Positions 38,236 through 48,343 of a DNA stretch of 64,000 bases are shown one piece after another. Numbering within the stretch: the first letter of the stretch is position 1; each line of letters starts with the position of its first letter. This DNA comes from Achromobacter sp. AONIH1. GTDB taxonomy: Bacteria > Pseudomonadota > Gammaproteobacteria > Burkholderiales > Burkholderiaceae_B. A program made the position numbers and the translations under genes. The notes beneath the pieces were generated by a model. The model was not told the DNA's origin and did no database searches. It saw only the letters and a program-made list of their open reading frames with translations. The stretch covers positions 2,108,001-2,172,000 of the forward strand of contig NZ_CP026124.1 in the NCBI RefSeq assembly GCF_002902905.1, read 5' to 3'.

Positions 38236-39579
38236 CTACCACTGCAGCCAGGTGCCGCGCATGAAGGTGTCCACCGGCATGCTCAGGTTGGCGCGCCATT
38301 CGTAATTGCCGGTAAGGATGTCGCGGTCCGCTCCCACCGCCAGCTTCACGGTCGGCGCCACGAACATGCTGTGCGCCAGGCCGACGCGCTGCGATGACAG
38401 CGTGGTGCCTTCGCGCAAGCCGGAATAGGTGCCGCTGAGCGTGCCCCAGCCATGGATGGGCACGCCGGCGGACAGCGTGTTGCGGGTCTGCGCGGTGCCC
38501 ACGCCGCCGCCGCCGTAGTTGGACAGGTCGCCGAAGCCGGCGCCGATCTGCTCGTTGGTATAGCCCAGGTTCAGGTTCTCGGACACGTCGACGTTGTAGC
38601 CGAAGCGGTAGCGCCAGGCGTTGACCGCGTCGAAGGAGCTTTGCGTGGCGCCGGCCTGGATCGTGCCGTAGTCGCCAGCCTGGTAGGTGGTGCCCATGCC
38701 GCGGGTGGTCAGGGTGGGCGCGCTCTGCATCTGGCCCTCGACGGTGAGCGCCGGCGTCAGGCCGTAGCGTACCGTGCCGCTGCCCACCGAGGCGCCGTAG
38801 TCGACGGCGCCGGAACTGGCGCCGGGGTCCATGCGGTTGAGCCGGCCGACCGACGAGGAGTAGCCGAAGCGGCCTTCCGGCAAGGCGGCGCCTGAACCTG
38901 TCCAGTTCGAGATCTGCAGGCCGCCGACCGGCGCCGCGCTGCCCCAGAACGGGGCGTTGGTATTCAGGTTGCCGACCGCCACGGCCGGGCCGCTGGTGTC
39001 GCGGTAGATCCAGTTCTGGTCGCCGTAGCGCAGCCCGCCTTGTCCGCCGACCGAGGAAAACCAGGCGCGCGAGCGCCGCGAGACGCCGGAGTACACCATC
39101 ACCGGGCCGCGGGGGATGTCGGCGCTCTCCAGGTCCAGCGCATATTCCGGCGGCGGTTCGGGCGGCGCCTCCTGGCCGCAGCCTAGCGGAGCGGCGGGGG
39201 GCGCGGCGTCACCGCTGCCATCGCCGGACAGCGAGGCGCCCAGGCCGGGGATCGCGGCGCCGTCTTCCGGGGCCTGGCCAGGGGGCGGCTGCACGGCGCT
39301 GTCCTGACCGGGTTCGGCCGGCCGAAGGTCGCAGGGCGTGGGGTCCAGCGGCACGGCGCGATTGTCGAAGGACGGAGCCGGACGCACCGGCACCGGCTGC
39401 ACGGGCGACAGCGCGCCGATGCCGCGGGCGGCATATTGCGGGGCGCCGGCGTAGGGCGGATAGGTTGAGGGCGCTTCGAGCGGACCGCCGACGGCCGGCG
39501 CCAGCGGGCAGGCGCAAGCCGCCGTCAGCGCGACACACGACAGCCGCCCGCGCCAGGGTGCGGGAACGGCCATAGACAT
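38236..39579 (-). CDS. Outer-membrane beta-barrel protein, possibly usher-like
   Basis: The protein of about 447 residues has a signal-peptide-like start (RLSCVALTAACACPLAPAVG). A Pro/Ala/Gly-rich segment of roughly 100 residues follows. The rest is rich in alternating hydrophobic strands with Gly, Asn and Tyr (GTTYQAGDYGTIQAGATQ, WRYRFGYNVDVSENLNLGY), ending VDTFMRGTWLQW. The strand pattern recalls the barrel of fimbrial ushers, but no chaperone, pilin or usher plug domain is nearby. The start is uncertain (ATG at 39579 or 39573, no clear ribosome-binding site). The function is not known. Confidence 0.65.
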   Translation of the reverse strand: MSMAVPAPWRGRLSCVALTAACACPLAPAVGGPLEAPSTYPPYAGAPQYAARGIGALSPVQPVPVRPAPSFDNRAVPLDPTPCDLRPAEPGQDSAVQPPPGQAPEDGAAIPGLGASLSGDGSGDAAPPAAPLGCGQEAPPEPPPEYALDLESADIPRGPVMVYSGVSRRSRAWFSSVGGQGGLRYGDQNWIYRDTSGPAVAVGNLNTNAPFWGSAAPVGGLQISNWTGSGAALPEGRFGYSSSVGRLNRMDPGASSGAVDYGASVGSGTVRYGLTPALTVEGQMQSAPTLTTRGMGTTYQAGDYGTIQAGATQSSFDAVNAWRYRFGYNVDVSENLNLGYTNEQIGAGFGDLSNYGGGGVGTAQTRNTLSAGVPIHGWGTLSGTYSGLREGTTLSSQRVGLAHSMFVAPTVKLAVGADRDILTGNYEWRANLSMPVDTFMRGTWLQW

Positions 39580-39793
39580 GCAGTGTAGAAAATGCGCGCC
39601 GCCATATCTGTAAACGATTCTTATAAAACCGGACCAGCGGCTGCAAGCGGAACCTATTTTACGTCCGGGGCTGCGCCTGTCCGGCCGGCGCTGCCGGCGC
39701 ATGGAAAGACCAGGTAAATTCGGCAAACGTCGTGCAACGGGTATATTTCAGATGATTTCCTGGCTCTTGCGGCCGGGCGCGGAGCGGCCCACT

Positions 39794-40504
39794 ATGGCAT
39801 CCATGGAAAATCCCCACACCAAATTGCTGGTTGTCGATGACGACCCGGCGTTGCGGCAATTGCTGGCCGATTACCTGAACCGGCACGGCTACGACACCTT
39901 GCTGGCGCCGGACGCCAGCGACCTGGCCAATCGCATCACCCGTTATGCGCCCGACCTGCTGGTCCTGGACCGGATGCTGCCCGGCGGCGACGGCGCCGAC
40001 GCCTGCCGCCGGCTGCGCGAGCAGGGCGAAGACATCCCCGTCATCCTGCTGACCGCGCGCGACGAGGCGGTGGACCGGATCATCGGCCTGGAGGCCGGCG
40101 CCGATGATTATGTCGGCAAGCCCTTCGATCCGCGCGAATTGCTGGCGCGCATCGAGGCCGTGCTGCGCCGCAAGCGCGGTCCGTCCGCATTGACCAAGGA
40201 TGCGCCGGTCGCTTTCGGCCCCTTCGTGTTCGATCCCGCCACCCGCCAGCTGTCGCGCGAGCAGGTGGTGGTCAAGCTGACCGGTGGCGAAATCAATCTG
40301 CTCGAGGCGCTGGTGCGCAACGCCGGCAAGCCGCTGTCGCGCGAGCGCCTGCTGGCGCTGGCGCGCGACGACGATGGCGGCGAGCGCAACGACCGGGCCA
40401 TCGACATCGCCATCCTGCGGCTGCGCCGCGTGATCGAGACCGATCCCAAGCAGCCGCGCTGGATACAGACGGTCTGGGGCATCGGCTACCGCTTTTCCCC
40501 ATAG
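39794..40504 (+). CDS. OmpR-family response regulator
   Basis: The 236-residue regulator has a receiver domain (LLVVDDDPALRQLL, phosphoacceptor Asp in LLVLDRMLPGGDG, Thr in LLTARDE, Lys in YVGKPFDPREL) and a winged-helix output domain (LTGGEINLLEALVRNAGKPLSRERLL; IAILRLRRVIE; IQTVWGIGYRF). GGAG nine bases before 39794 supports this ATG over one at 39803. Its partner histidine kinase follows at 40654. A palindromic repeat lies between the two genes. It is divergent from the outer-membrane barrel gene, which could be a target. Confidence 0.93.
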   Translation: MASMENPHTKLLVVDDDPALRQLLADYLNRHGYDTLLAPDASDLANRITRYAPDLLVLDRMLPGGDGADACRRLREQGEDIPVILLTARDEAVDRIIGLEAGADDYVGKPFDPRELLARIEAVLRRKRGPSALTKDAPVAFGPFVFDPATRQLSREQVVVKLTGGEINLLEALVRNAGKPLSRERLLALARDDDGGERNDRAIDIAILRLRRVIETDPKQPRWIQTVWGIGYRFSP

Positions 40505-40510
40505 TGGATG

Positions 40511-40603
40511 AAGCCCACCCCCGAAGCGCTGCGCGCTTCCCCCTCTAGGGGGCGCAGCTGCGGACCGGCGGAGCCGGATCCGCGCTGCCCTGGTCGGGGG
40601 GGC
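40511..40603 (+). repeat. Dispersed palindromic repeat, copy 3 (between response regulator and sensor kinase genes)
   Basis: The element begins six bases after the response regulator stop. The order is GAAGCCCACCCCC, hairpin GAAGCGC-tgc-GCGCTTC, CCCCCTCTAGGGGG, GCAGCTGCGGACCGGC and GGAGCCGGATCC. It is nearly identical in layout to copies at 3131-3218 and 5364-5448 on the minus strand. Its position inside a two-gene operon may reduce kinase expression relative to the regulator. Confidence 0.82.
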
Positions 40604-40653
40604 GGCATTGCCTGGTTGGGTAGTATTTGGTGTGGCGGCGGTTTGGATAAGTG

Positions 40654-42189
40654 ATGCGATTCTCTCTTGGGTTCCTGGTGCCGCGCTCCTTGCGTGCGCG
40701 GCTGATTCTGCTGATCCTGGGGGCGGTGCTGCTGACGCAGGCCGCCACGCTGGTCACGGTCACGTACTTCCGCCACAAGTTCATGGAAGACGTGGCCATC
40801 GGCTATATCGTGACCACGATCCGCACCTTGCGCGCGGCCGTTTCGCAGGTGCCGGCCGAGGAGCGCGCGGAATTCGTGCGCGCGGCCTCGCAGAACCAGT
40901 GGCGGCTGTGGTCGCGGGTGCTGCCGGTCGAGGCGCGGCTGCAGCGCTTCGGCGGCCGCCATCCGCCGCCGCCCCGGGGCGGGCCGAGGCCGCCGCCGGT
41001 CAACGCCACGCCCGTGCCGCGCGCGCCGGGGGACATGACCCGCGAGGAAGACGAGGAACGCTCCGCCGCCCGCGCGGCCGAGCGCATGCTCGACCGCCGC
41101 GAAGGCGGCTCGCCCTATCGGTCCGAGGTCGATGATGTCCGCCGCGACCTGCGTGGACTGGTGCAGCAGCTCAATGAACGCCTGAACGACGGCACGCGCG
41201 TGGCCCTGTCGCGCGGCCCCACGCCCGAGATCTTCATTTCGCTGGCGCCCAATTCCGACAGCGAGGACGTGCCGCGCCTGCGCGAATGGCTGGTGATCCC
41301 GCTGGAGCGGCTGGACCCGCCCGTGTCGACGCCGCTGGCCGCGGCCTGGCTGGGCGGCCTGGGCCTGCTGCTGTTGCTGGCAGTCGGGTTTTCCTGGCAC
41401 ATCACGCGTCCGCTCACGCGCCTGGCCGACGCCGCCGACCGCCTGGCCGCCGGACAGCCGCAACGCGTGGATCCCGCCGGTCCGACCGAGACCCGGGCGC
41501 TGGGCGAGCGTTTCAACGCCATGCTGGACGCGCTGGCCGAATCGGATTCCGTGCGGCGCACGTTGCTGGCCGGACTGCCGCATGACCTGAAGGGGCCCTT
41601 GTCCCGCATGTGGCTGCGCATCGAGCTGGCCGACGATTCCAAGCTCAAGGACGGCCTGCGCGCGGATCTCCAGGACATGCAGCACATGGTCGACCAGTTC
41701 ATCGGCTTCGTGCGCGGCACCGATCCGGCGGCCTACCGGTATGCGTCCATGGCGCTGCAGGACTGGCTGGGCGAGCGCGTGCGCGCCTGGCAGGGCGCGG
41801 GCACCGACATCCGGCTGCACGGCGTCGAGGATCCGGCCCTGGTGGTGCAGGCGGACGCCGTCGCGCTGGGCCGCCTGCTGGACAACCTGATCGGTAATGC
41901 GCTGAACCACGGCGCACCCCCGGTCGACGTCAGCCTGCACCGGGAGGGGCGCCACGCGGTGCTGGACGTGGCCGACCACGGGCCGGGCATCGCGCCCGAG
42001 CGCCGCCGCGAGGCACTGCGGCCCTTCAGCCGCCTGGATGACGCCCGCACCCGCACCGGCAGCGTGGGCCTGGGGCTGGCGCTGGCCGAGGCCATCGCCC
42101 GCGCCCACGGCGGCTCGCTGGAATTGCGTCAGGCCGACTCGGGCGGCTTGTGCGTGCGCGTGCGCCTGCCCCTGTCGGAAGCCGCCTAG
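40654..42189 (+). CDS. Sensor histidine kinase (EnvZ-like)
   Basis: The 511-residue membrane kinase has an N-terminal helix (LRARLILLILGAVLLTQAATLV) and a periplasmic domain of about 200 residues with a proline-rich stretch (RHPPPPRGGPRPPP). The second helix (LGGLGLLLLLAVGFSW) leads into HAMP (ITRPLTRLADAADRLAAG). The HisKA box is HDLKGPLSRM and the ATPase has N LIGNALNHG, G1 DHGPGIAP and G2 GLGLALAEA. It would phosphorylate the response regulator encoded just upstream. A GTG at 40651 could add one residue. The stimulus is unknown. Confidence 0.92.
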   Translation: MRFSLGFLVPRSLRARLILLILGAVLLTQAATLVTVTYFRHKFMEDVAIGYIVTTIRTLRAAVSQVPAEERAEFVRAASQNQWRLWSRVLPVEARLQRFGGRHPPPPRGGPRPPPVNATPVPRAPGDMTREEDEERSAARAAERMLDRREGGSPYRSEVDDVRRDLRGLVQQLNERLNDGTRVALSRGPTPEIFISLAPNSDSEDVPRLREWLVIPLERLDPPVSTPLAAAWLGGLGLLLLLAVGFSWHITRPLTRLADAADRLAAGQPQRVDPAGPTETRALGERFNAMLDALAESDSVRRTLLAGLPHDLKGPLSRMWLRIELADDSKLKDGLRADLQDMQHMVDQFIGFVRGTDPAAYRYASMALQDWLGERVRAWQGAGTDIRLHGVEDPALVVQADAVALGRLLDNLIGNALNHGAPPVDVSLHREGRHAVLDVADHGPGIAPERRREALRPFSRLDDARTRTGSVGLGLALAEAIARAHGGSLELRQADSGGLCVRVRLPLSEAA

Positions 42190-42276
42190 TGGGCGGATCC
42201 GTCCACGGGGTGGCGCGCCCGGCCGGGCCATCTACGGTACGATGCTCGTTGCATTGTCCCTAGCCGTTTCCGCACC

Positions 42277-43350
42277 ATGGCCATCCAGTCCGATTCGCTC
42301 TCCTCCCGTCCCGACGCCGCCCGCATCGTGGCGCCCCAGCCCGCGTCGCCCAACGAGGAATCCATCGAGCGCGCCCTGCGGCCCAAGGCGCTGCAGGAGT
42401 ACGTCGGCCAGCAGCGCGCGCGCGAACAGCTCGAGATCTTCATCGCCGCCGCTCGCAAGCGCGGCGAGGCGCTGGACCACGTGCTGCTGTTCGGCCCGCC
42501 GGGCCTGGGCAAGACCACGCTGGCCCACATCATCGCGCATGAAATGGGAGTGCAGCTGCGCCAGACCTCCGGCCCGGTGCTGGAGCGTCCCGGCGACCTG
42601 GCCGCGCTGCTGACCAACCTGGAAAAGAACGACGTCCTGTTCATCGACGAGATCCACCGCCTGTCGCCCGTGGTCGAGGAAATCCTGTACCCGGCGCTGG
42701 AGGATTTCCAGATCGACATCATGATCGGCGAGGGCCCCGCCGCGCGCAGCGTCAAGCTGGACCTGCAGCCCTTCACGCTGGTGGGCGCCACCACCCGCGC
42801 CGGCATGCTGACCAATCCGTTGCGTGACCGCTTCGGCATCGTCTCGCGGCTGGAGTTCTACAACGCCGCCGACCTGGGCCACATCGTCACGCGCAGCGCG
42901 GGCCTGCTCAACGCCGAAATCACGCCGGACGGCGCCGCCGAGGTCGCGCGCCGCGCCCGGGGCACGCCCCGCATCGCCAACCGCCTGCTGCGGCGCGTGC
43001 GCGATTACGCCGAGGTCAAGGCGCGCGGCACCATCGACGCCGACGTGGCGGGCCGCGCCCTGGCCATGCTGGAAGTCGATCCGCAAGGGCTGGACCTGAT
43101 GGACCGCAAGCTGCTGGAAGCCATCATCCACAAGTTCGACGGCGGACCGGTGGGCGTGGACAGCCTGGCGGCGGCCATCGGCGAAGAGCGCGACACCATC
43201 GAGGACGTGATCGAGCCCTACCTGATCCAGCACGGCTATCTGCAGCGCACGCCGCGCGGCCGCACCGCCACGCTGACCACCTGGCGTCATCTCGGGCTGA
43301 CGCCGCCTGCCGGCGCGGCCAGCGGTAGCGGGGATCTGTTCGGCAAGTAG
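42277..43350 (+). CDS. ruvB: Holliday junction branch migration helicase RuvB
   Basis: The 357-residue AAA+ motor has Walker [12 protein letters not shown], Walker [12 protein letters not shown], sensor 1 GATTRAGML, arginine finger region NPLRDRFGI and the C-terminal winged helix [19 protein letters not shown]. It drives branch migration with RuvA. Here it is separate from ruvC-ruvA, which lie 2-3 kb away on the opposite strand. An N-terminal extension of about 25 residues precedes the core. Confidence 0.98.
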   Translation: MAIQSDSLSSRPDAARIVAPQPASPNEESIERALRPKALQEYVGQQRAREQLEIFIAAARKRGEALDHVLLFGPPGLGKTTLAHIIAHEMGVQLRQTSGPVLERPGDLAALLTNLEKNDVLFIDEIHRLSPVVEEILYPALEDFQIDIMIGEGPAARSVKLDLQPFTLVGATTRAGMLTNPLRDRFGIVSRLEFYNAADLGHIVTRSAGLLNAEITPDGAAEVARRARGTPRIANRLLRRVRDYAEVKARGTIDADVAGRALAMLEVDPQGLDLMDRKLLEAIIHKFDGGPVGVDSLAAAIGEERDTIEDVIEPYLIQHGYLQRTPRGRTATLTTWRHLGLTPPAGAASGSGDLFGK

Positions 43351-43436
43351 CCGTGGCGGGCCGGCCGCGCGGCGGGACGGTCCGGGCAGGTATATGATCC
43401 CAGGGTTTCGACCCCCGCGATCTGAGGACCCGTCCC

Positions 43437-44414
43437 ATGCAGCCTGATTTGCCCACGAATCTCCCCAGCTACGACGATATCGTCCGCGCCAGCGAGCGCC
43501 TGGCCGGCCACGCGCACCGCACGCCCGTGCTGACCTCGGCCACCGCCGACGCGATCGCCGGGGCCTCGCTGTTCTTCAAGTGCGAGAATTTCCAGCGCAT
43601 GGGCGCGTTCAAGTTTCGCGGCGGCTACAACGCCATCGCGCGCCTGACCCCGGCGCAGCGCGCCGCCGGCGTGGTGACGTTCTCGTCCGGCAACCACGCC
43701 CAGGCCATCGCGCTGGCTTCGCGCATGCAGGGCGTGCAGGCCACCATCATCATGCCGCTGGACGCTCCCGCGGCCAAGCGCGCCGCCACCGAGGGCTACG
43801 GCGGCAAGATCGTGACCTACGACCGCTACACCGAGGACCGCGAGGAAATCGCCCGCCGCATCCAGGCCGAGACCGGCGCCACGCTGATCCCGCCTTATGA
43901 CCACGAGGACGTGATCGCGGGGCAGGGCACGGCGGCCAAGGAACTGTTTGAGGAAGTGGGCGAGCTGGATTACCTGTTCGTCTGCCTGGGCGGCGGCGGG
44001 TTGCTGAGCGGATCGGCGCTGGCCGCCTATGCGCTGAGCCCGCGCTGCCTGGTCTACGGCGTGGAGCCCGAGGCCGGCAACGACGGCCAGCAATCGCTGC
44101 GCAAGGGTGAAGTGGTCCGAATTCCCGCGCCCAAGACCCTGGCCGACGGCGCCGCCACGACCCACCTGGGCAACCTGACCTTCCCGCTCATCCAGAAGTA
44201 CGTGCGCGACATCGTCACCGTGACCGACGATCAGCTGGTGGCGACCATGAAGTTCTTCGCCGAAAGGATGAAGATGGTGGTGGAGCCGACCGGCTGCCTG
44301 TCCACCGCGGCCGTGCTGCAGAACGTGGTGCCGGTGCGCGGCGCGCGCGTGGGGATCGTCATCAGCGGCGGCAACGTCGACCTGCCGGCCTACGCCAAAC
44401 TGCTCTCCATTTGA
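43437..44414 (+). CDS. PLP-dependent threonine/serine ammonia-lyase (or hydroxyaspartate dehydratase) family protein
   Basis: The 325-residue fold-type II enzyme has the PLP lysine in MGAFKFRGGYNA, SSGNHAQAIALAS, and the phosphate-binding loop CLGGGGLLSG. No C-terminal ACT domain is present, so it is not a biosynthetic IlvA. The length and SxGNHAQ pattern fit catabolic threonine dehydratase, serine racemase/dehydratase or threo-3-hydroxyaspartate ammonia-lyase. The exact substrate cannot be decided from sequence. It is downstream of ruvB with its own 86-base gap; a TATGAT at about 43393 may be its -10. Confidence 0.88.
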   Translation: MQPDLPTNLPSYDDIVRASERLAGHAHRTPVLTSATADAIAGASLFFKCENFQRMGAFKFRGGYNAIARLTPAQRAAGVVTFSSGNHAQAIALASRMQGVQATIIMPLDAPAAKRAATEGYGGKIVTYDRYTEDREEIARRIQAETGATLIPPYDHEDVIAGQGTAAKELFEEVGELDYLFVCLGGGGLLSGSALAAYALSPRCLVYGVEPEAGNDGQQSLRKGEVVRIPAPKTLADGAATTHLGNLTFPLIQKYVRDIVTVTDDQLVATMKFFAERMKMVVEPTGCLSTAAVLQNVVPVRGARVGIVISGGNVDLPAYAKLLSI

Positions 44415-44495
44415 TTTTTCAACGCCGGCGCGCCCTTGCGGATGCGTTGACCGCAAGGCAGAATCGGGCTGAATCCTGACGAACAGGGGCTGCTC

Positions 44496-45407
44496 ATGCG
44501 TATCCTTGTCATCGGCGGCACCGGCTTCATCGGCCGTCGCCTGGTCGCCCGGCTTTCCGGCGGCGGACAGCACCAGATCCTGGTGCCCACCCGTAGCTAT
44601 GGCCGCGGGCGGGATCTGCAGATCCTGCCCGGCGTCACGCTCACGGCCGACGACGTCCACGACGACGCCACGCTGGACCGTCTGCTGCGCGGCTGTGACG
44701 CCGCCGTCAACCTGGTCGGCATCCTGCACGGCAAGGCCGGCAAGCCTTATGGCTCCGATTTCGCCCGTGCGCACGTGACGTTGCCGCAGCGGGTGGCGCA
44801 GGCCTGCCGGCGGCAGGGCGTGCGACGCCTGCTGCACATGAGCGCGCTGGGCGCCGATTCCGCCGGCGCCAGCATGTACCAGCGCTCCAAGGGCGATGGC
44901 GAGGCCGCCGTGCGCAAGGAGCTCGAAGGCTGGCGCGACGGCGGCTGGACCATCTTCCGTCCGTCCGTGGTGTTCGGCCCGGATGACAATTTCACCAACC
45001 TTTTCGCCCGCCTGGCGCGCTGGCTGCCCGTGCTGCCGCTGGCGGGCGCGCACGCGCGCATGCAGCCGGTCTATGTGGGCGACGTGGTGGCCGCGATGAC
45101 GGCGGCGCTGGACGACACGCACGCCTGCGGCAAGACCTATGAGCTGGGCGGACCGCAGGTCTATACGCTGGGCGAGATCGTGCGCCTGTGCGCCGCCTGG
45201 AGCGGGCATCCGCGTCAGGTCTGGCCCATGCCGATGGGCCTGGGCCGCCTGCAGGCGCTGTTTTTCGAATGCCTGCCCGGCGAGCCGCTGATGTCGCGCG
45301 ACAACCTGGATTCGTTGCGCAGCGATAACGTCTGTTCCGGACCGATGGCGCCCGAGCTGCGAGTGGTGCCGACCGGGCTGGAAACGGTGGCGCCCAGCTA
45401 TCTGTAG
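44496..45407 (+). CDS. Complex I NDUFA9-like atypical SDR (NAD(P)-binding)
   Basis: The 303-residue protein has a Rossmann start MRILVIGGTGFIGRRLVARL. The family segments AVNLVGILHG, LLHMSALGAD, YQRSKGDGEAAV and IFRPSVVFGPDDNFTNLFARL match the bacterial NDUFA9-like group. The YxxxK motif is YQRSK. Members bind NAD(P)H, and their bacterial role is poorly defined. The gap after the lyase gene is 81 bases, and it is convergent with ruvA. Confidence 0.88.
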   Translation: MRILVIGGTGFIGRRLVARLSGGGQHQILVPTRSYGRGRDLQILPGVTLTADDVHDDATLDRLLRGCDAAVNLVGILHGKAGKPYGSDFARAHVTLPQRVAQACRRQGVRRLLHMSALGADSAGASMYQRSKGDGEAAVRKELEGWRDGGWTIFRPSVVFGPDDNFTNLFARLARWLPVLPLAGAHARMQPVYVGDVVAAMTAALDDTHACGKTYELGGPQVYTLGEIVRLCAAWSGHPRQVWPMPMGLGRLQALFFECLPGEPLMSRDNLDSLRSDNVCSGPMAPELRVVPTGLETVAPSYL

Positions 45408-45434
45408 CGCCCGCCGCCGGCGCGGGTCGCGATG

Positions 45435-46007
45435 TCAGCGCACCAGCGCCTTGAGCGCCAGCTTGATGCCGTCGGACACGCCCACGCCTTCGGGCAGCGT
45501 CTTCAGCGCCGACAGCGACTCCTTCTCCGAGTAGCCCAGCGCCAGCAGCGCGTTCAGGATGTCCGATTGATTGTCGGGCGTGGCATGCGCCTGGGCGCCG
45601 ATGTCGGCGCCGAGCTTGCCGCGCATTTCCAGCAGCAGGCGTTCCGCCGTTTTCTTGCCGATGCCCGGCACGCGGGTCAGGCGGCCGGATTCCTGCAGCG
45701 TGATGGCCTGGGCCAGGTCGGCCACCGACAGGCCGGACAGCACCGACAGCGCGGTGCGCGCGCCGATGCCGCTGACCTTGATCAGCTCGCGGAAGGCGCT
45801 GCGTTCGCCGGCCGTGGCGAAGCCATACAGGATGTGGGCGTCCTCGCGCACCGTCAGGTGCGTGTAGAGCGTGACGCGCGCGCCGTTCTCGGGCAGCGCG
45901 TACAGCGTGCTCATGGGCACGTCGATGTCGTAGCCCAGTCCGTTGACGTCCACGCAGACGGTGGGCGGCAGTTTCTCGATCAGGGTTCCGGTGATGCGTC
46001 CGATCAT
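45435..46007 (-). CDS. ruvA: Holliday junction DNA-binding protein RuvA
   Basis: The 190-residue protein has an OB-fold N-terminus ([28 protein letters not shown]), tandem helix-hairpin-helix motifs ([17 protein letters not shown] and [20 protein letters not shown]) and the C-terminal RuvB-binding domain ([16 protein letters not shown]). It tetramerises on the junction and recruits RuvB. It is last in the leftward dusB-fis-purH-ruvC-ruvA unit. Confidence 0.97.
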   Translation of the reverse strand: MIGRITGTLIEKLPPTVCVDVNGLGYDIDVPMSTLYALPENGARVTLYTHLTVREDAHILYGFATAGERSAFRELIKVSGIGARTALSVLSGLSVADLAQAITLQESGRLTRVPGIGKKTAERLLLEMRGKLGADIGAQAHATPDNQSDILNALLALGYSEKESLSALKTLPEGVGVSDGIKLALKALVR

Positions 46008-46103
46008 GGCGGGAAGATGGCGTGAAAAGTGGAGCCGCGCGGATGCGCGGCGGGATGCGGGGATTCTATACGCGCGGCGCGGGCCGCGGGAGGGCGGGGC
46101 GGC

Positions 46104-46649
46104 TCAGCCGACCAGGCGGCCGTTGCGCAGCCGGGTCTGGCCGCCGCCCAGCGTCGCGCCCAGGCGGCCGAGCTTGTCCTGCAGCGGCCCGGCGTGCGCG
46201 TGGCAGATGGCGCAGGCCAGCGCGTCGGCCGAGTCGGGGGCCGGCGTGCCGTCCAGGGACAGCAGGTGCTGGACCATCATCTGCACCTGCTCCTTGGCGG
46301 CGCGGCCGGTGCCGACCACGGCTTTCTTGATCTGCAGCGCGGTATATTCGTGCACGGCCAGCGCGCTGTCGGCCAGCGCGCACAGCGCCGCGCCCCGCGC
46401 CTGGCCCAGCAGCAGGGTCGAGGCGGGGTTGGTGTTCAGGAAGACGATTTCCAGCGCGGCCACGTCCGGCCGGGTTTCCTGCGCCACCTGGCGCAGGTTG
46501 TCCAGGATGACCTTCAGGCGTTCGGACAGCGCCAGCGACGGCGGGACCACGATGGTCCCGCTGGCGACGTAGCGCAGGCGCATGCCGTCGGCATCGACCA
46601 CGCCGAAGCCGGTGCGGCGCAGGCCGGGATCGATGCCGAGGATGCGCAT
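46104..46649 (-). CDS. ruvC: Holliday junction resolvase RuvC
   Basis: The 181-residue nuclease has Asp7 in [14 protein letters not shown], Glu in AALEIVFLN, and the Asp pair in [12 protein letters not shown], the four acidic Mg2+ ligands. It cuts four-way junctions symmetrically. The ATG overlaps the purH stop (ATGA), so it is coupled to a purine-synthesis gene, and ruvA follows 96 bases on. Confidence 0.97.
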   Translation of the reverse strand: MRILGIDPGLRRTGFGVVDADGMRLRYVASGTIVVPPSLALSERLKVILDNLRQVAQETRPDVAALEIVFLNTNPASTLLLGQARGAALCALADSALAVHEYTALQIKKAVVGTGRAAKEQVQMMVQHLLSLDGTPAPDSADALACAICHAHAGPLQDKLGRLGATLGGGQTRLRNGRLVG

Positions 46650-48238
46650 CAGTGGCGGAAGTGGCGGGTGCCGGTCAGCACCATGGCGATGCCGTGCTCG
46701 TCGGCCGCCGCGATGACTTCATCGTCACGCACGCTGCCGCCGGGCTGGATCACGCAGGTCGCGCCCGCCGCCACCACCACGTCCAGGCCATCGCGGAACG
46801 GGAAGAACGCGTCCGACGCCACGGCCGAGCCCTTGAGCGTCAGGCCGGCGTTCTCGGCCTTGATCGAGGCGATGCGGGCCGAGTCGATGCGGCTCATCTG
46901 GCCGGCGCCCACGCCCAGCGTCATGCCGCCGCCCACGAACACGATGGCGTTGGACTTGACGTACTTGGCGACCTTCCAGGCGAAGGCCAGGTCGTCCATT
47001 TCCTGTTCGGTGGGCTGGCGCTTGGTCACGACCTTGAGCGCGTCGCGCGGCACGTTATAGGCGTCCGGGGTCTGCACCAGCCAGCCGCCGCCCACGCGCT
47101 TGACGTCGAAGGCGTTCTGGCCGGCGCCCATCGGCACTTCCAGCACGCGCACGTTCTTCTTGGCGGCCAGGATGGCCAGCGCCGCGCCGTCATAGGCCGG
47201 CGCCAGCAGCACTTCCAGGAACTGCGCGCTGACGGCTTCGGCCGTGGCGGCGTCGACCGGGCGGTTGAAGGCGATGATGCCGCCGAAGGCCGAGGTCGGG
47301 TCGGTCTTGAACGCCTGCTGGTAGGCGCCCAGCGTGTTGGCCGCGACGGCCACGCCGCAGGGGTTGGCGTGCTTGACGATGACGCAGGCGGGCGCCTCGA
47401 AGCTGCGCGCGCATTCCCAGGCCGCGTCGGCGTCGGCGATGTTGTTGTACGACAGTTCCTTGCCTTGCAGCTGGCGGTAATTGCCAAGCAGGCCGGCCGG
47501 ACGTTGCGGATCGACGTAGAAGGCCGCCGTCTGGTGCGGGTTCTCGCCGTAGCGCAGGGCCTGCTGCTGCTTGACCTGCAGCGTCAGCGTGCCCGGCCAT
47601 TCGTTGCGGGCCGGGGCGGCGTCCTGCTTGGGTTCGGCTTCGGCCAGGCTGCTCAGGTAGGCGGCGATGGCGCCGTCATAGGCGGCGGTGTGGGCGTAGA
47701 CCTTGCCGGCCAGTTCCAGGCGCAGGCCGTAGGAGGTGTTGCCGCCCTTGTCCATTTCGCCCAGCACGCGCGAGTAGTCCACCGGGTCGATGACCACGGT
47801 CACGCCGCCGGCTTCGGTGCCGTGGTTCTTGGCGGCGGCGCGCAGCATGGCCGGGCCGCCGATGTCGATGTTCTCGACCGCGTCGGCGAAGGTGCAGCCG
47901 GGCTTGGCGACCGTTTCGCGGAACGGGTAGAGGTTGACCACCAGCATGTCGATGCGGTCGATGCCCGCCGCCTTGATGGTGTCCATGTGCTCGGCGCTGT
48001 CGCGGCGCGCCAGCAGGCCGCCGTGGATCTTCGGATGCAGCGTCTTGACGCGGCCGTCCAGGATCTCGGGCGAACCGGTGTGGGCGGCGACCTCGGTGAC
48101 GTTCAGGCCGGATTCGGCCAGCAGCTTGGCGGTGCCGCCGGTCGAGAGCAGGCGCACGCCGCGCGCGGCCAGGGCGCGGGCAAATTCAACGATGCCGGTC
48201 TTGTCGGACACCGAAAGCAGGGCGGTTTCGATTTTCAT
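46649..48238 (-). CDS. purH: Bifunctional AICAR formyltransferase / IMP cyclohydrolase
   Basis: This 529-residue enzyme performs the last two steps of IMP synthesis. The N-terminal MGS-like cyclohydrolase ([32 protein letters not shown]) is followed by the transformylase with [11 protein letters not shown] and [21 protein letters not shown]-terminal [17 protein letters not shown] block completes it. The length is that of E. coli PurH. It lies between fis and ruvC, as in many beta- and some gammaproteobacteria. Confidence 0.97.
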   Translation of the reverse strand: MKIETALLSVSDKTGIVEFARALAARGVRLLSTGGTAKLLAESGLNVTEVAAHTGSPEILDGRVKTLHPKIHGGLLARRDSAEHMDTIKAAGIDRIDMLVVNLYPFRETVAKPGCTFADAVENIDIGGPAMLRAAAKNHGTEAGGVTVVIDPVDYSRVLGEMDKGGNTSYGLRLELAGKVYAHTAAYDGAIAAYLSSLAEAEPKQDAAPARNEWPGTLTLQVKQQQALRYGENPHQTAAFYVDPQRPAGLLGNYRQLQGKELSYNNIADADAAWECARSFEAPACVIVKHANPCGVAVAANTLGAYQQAFKTDPTSAFGGIIAFNRPVDAATAEAVSAQFLEVLLAPAYDGAALAILAAKKNVRVLEVPMGAGQNAFDVKRVGGGWLVQTPDAYNVPRDALKVVTKRQPTEQEMDDLAFAWKVAKYVKSNAIVFVGGGMTLGVGAGQMSRIDSARIASIKAENAGLTLKGSAVASDAFFPFRDGLDVVVAAGATCVIQPGGSVRDDEVIAAADEHGIAMVLTGTRHFRH

Positions 48239-48343
48239 GGTGAGGGCGGAGTGGGGCGCGGGCGCCTTTCTCGTTCGGGTACTGGATGGGAAATCTGGAA
48301 GGGGGCGGCCCGTGCCGGGCGGGCCGTCCGCTGGCGTGGGGAT

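Noticed and set aside
38236..39726. Longer N-terminus of the barrel protein reaching 39726
   Set aside because: The added residues are Arg-rich and precede the signal peptide, so they are not likely to be translated.
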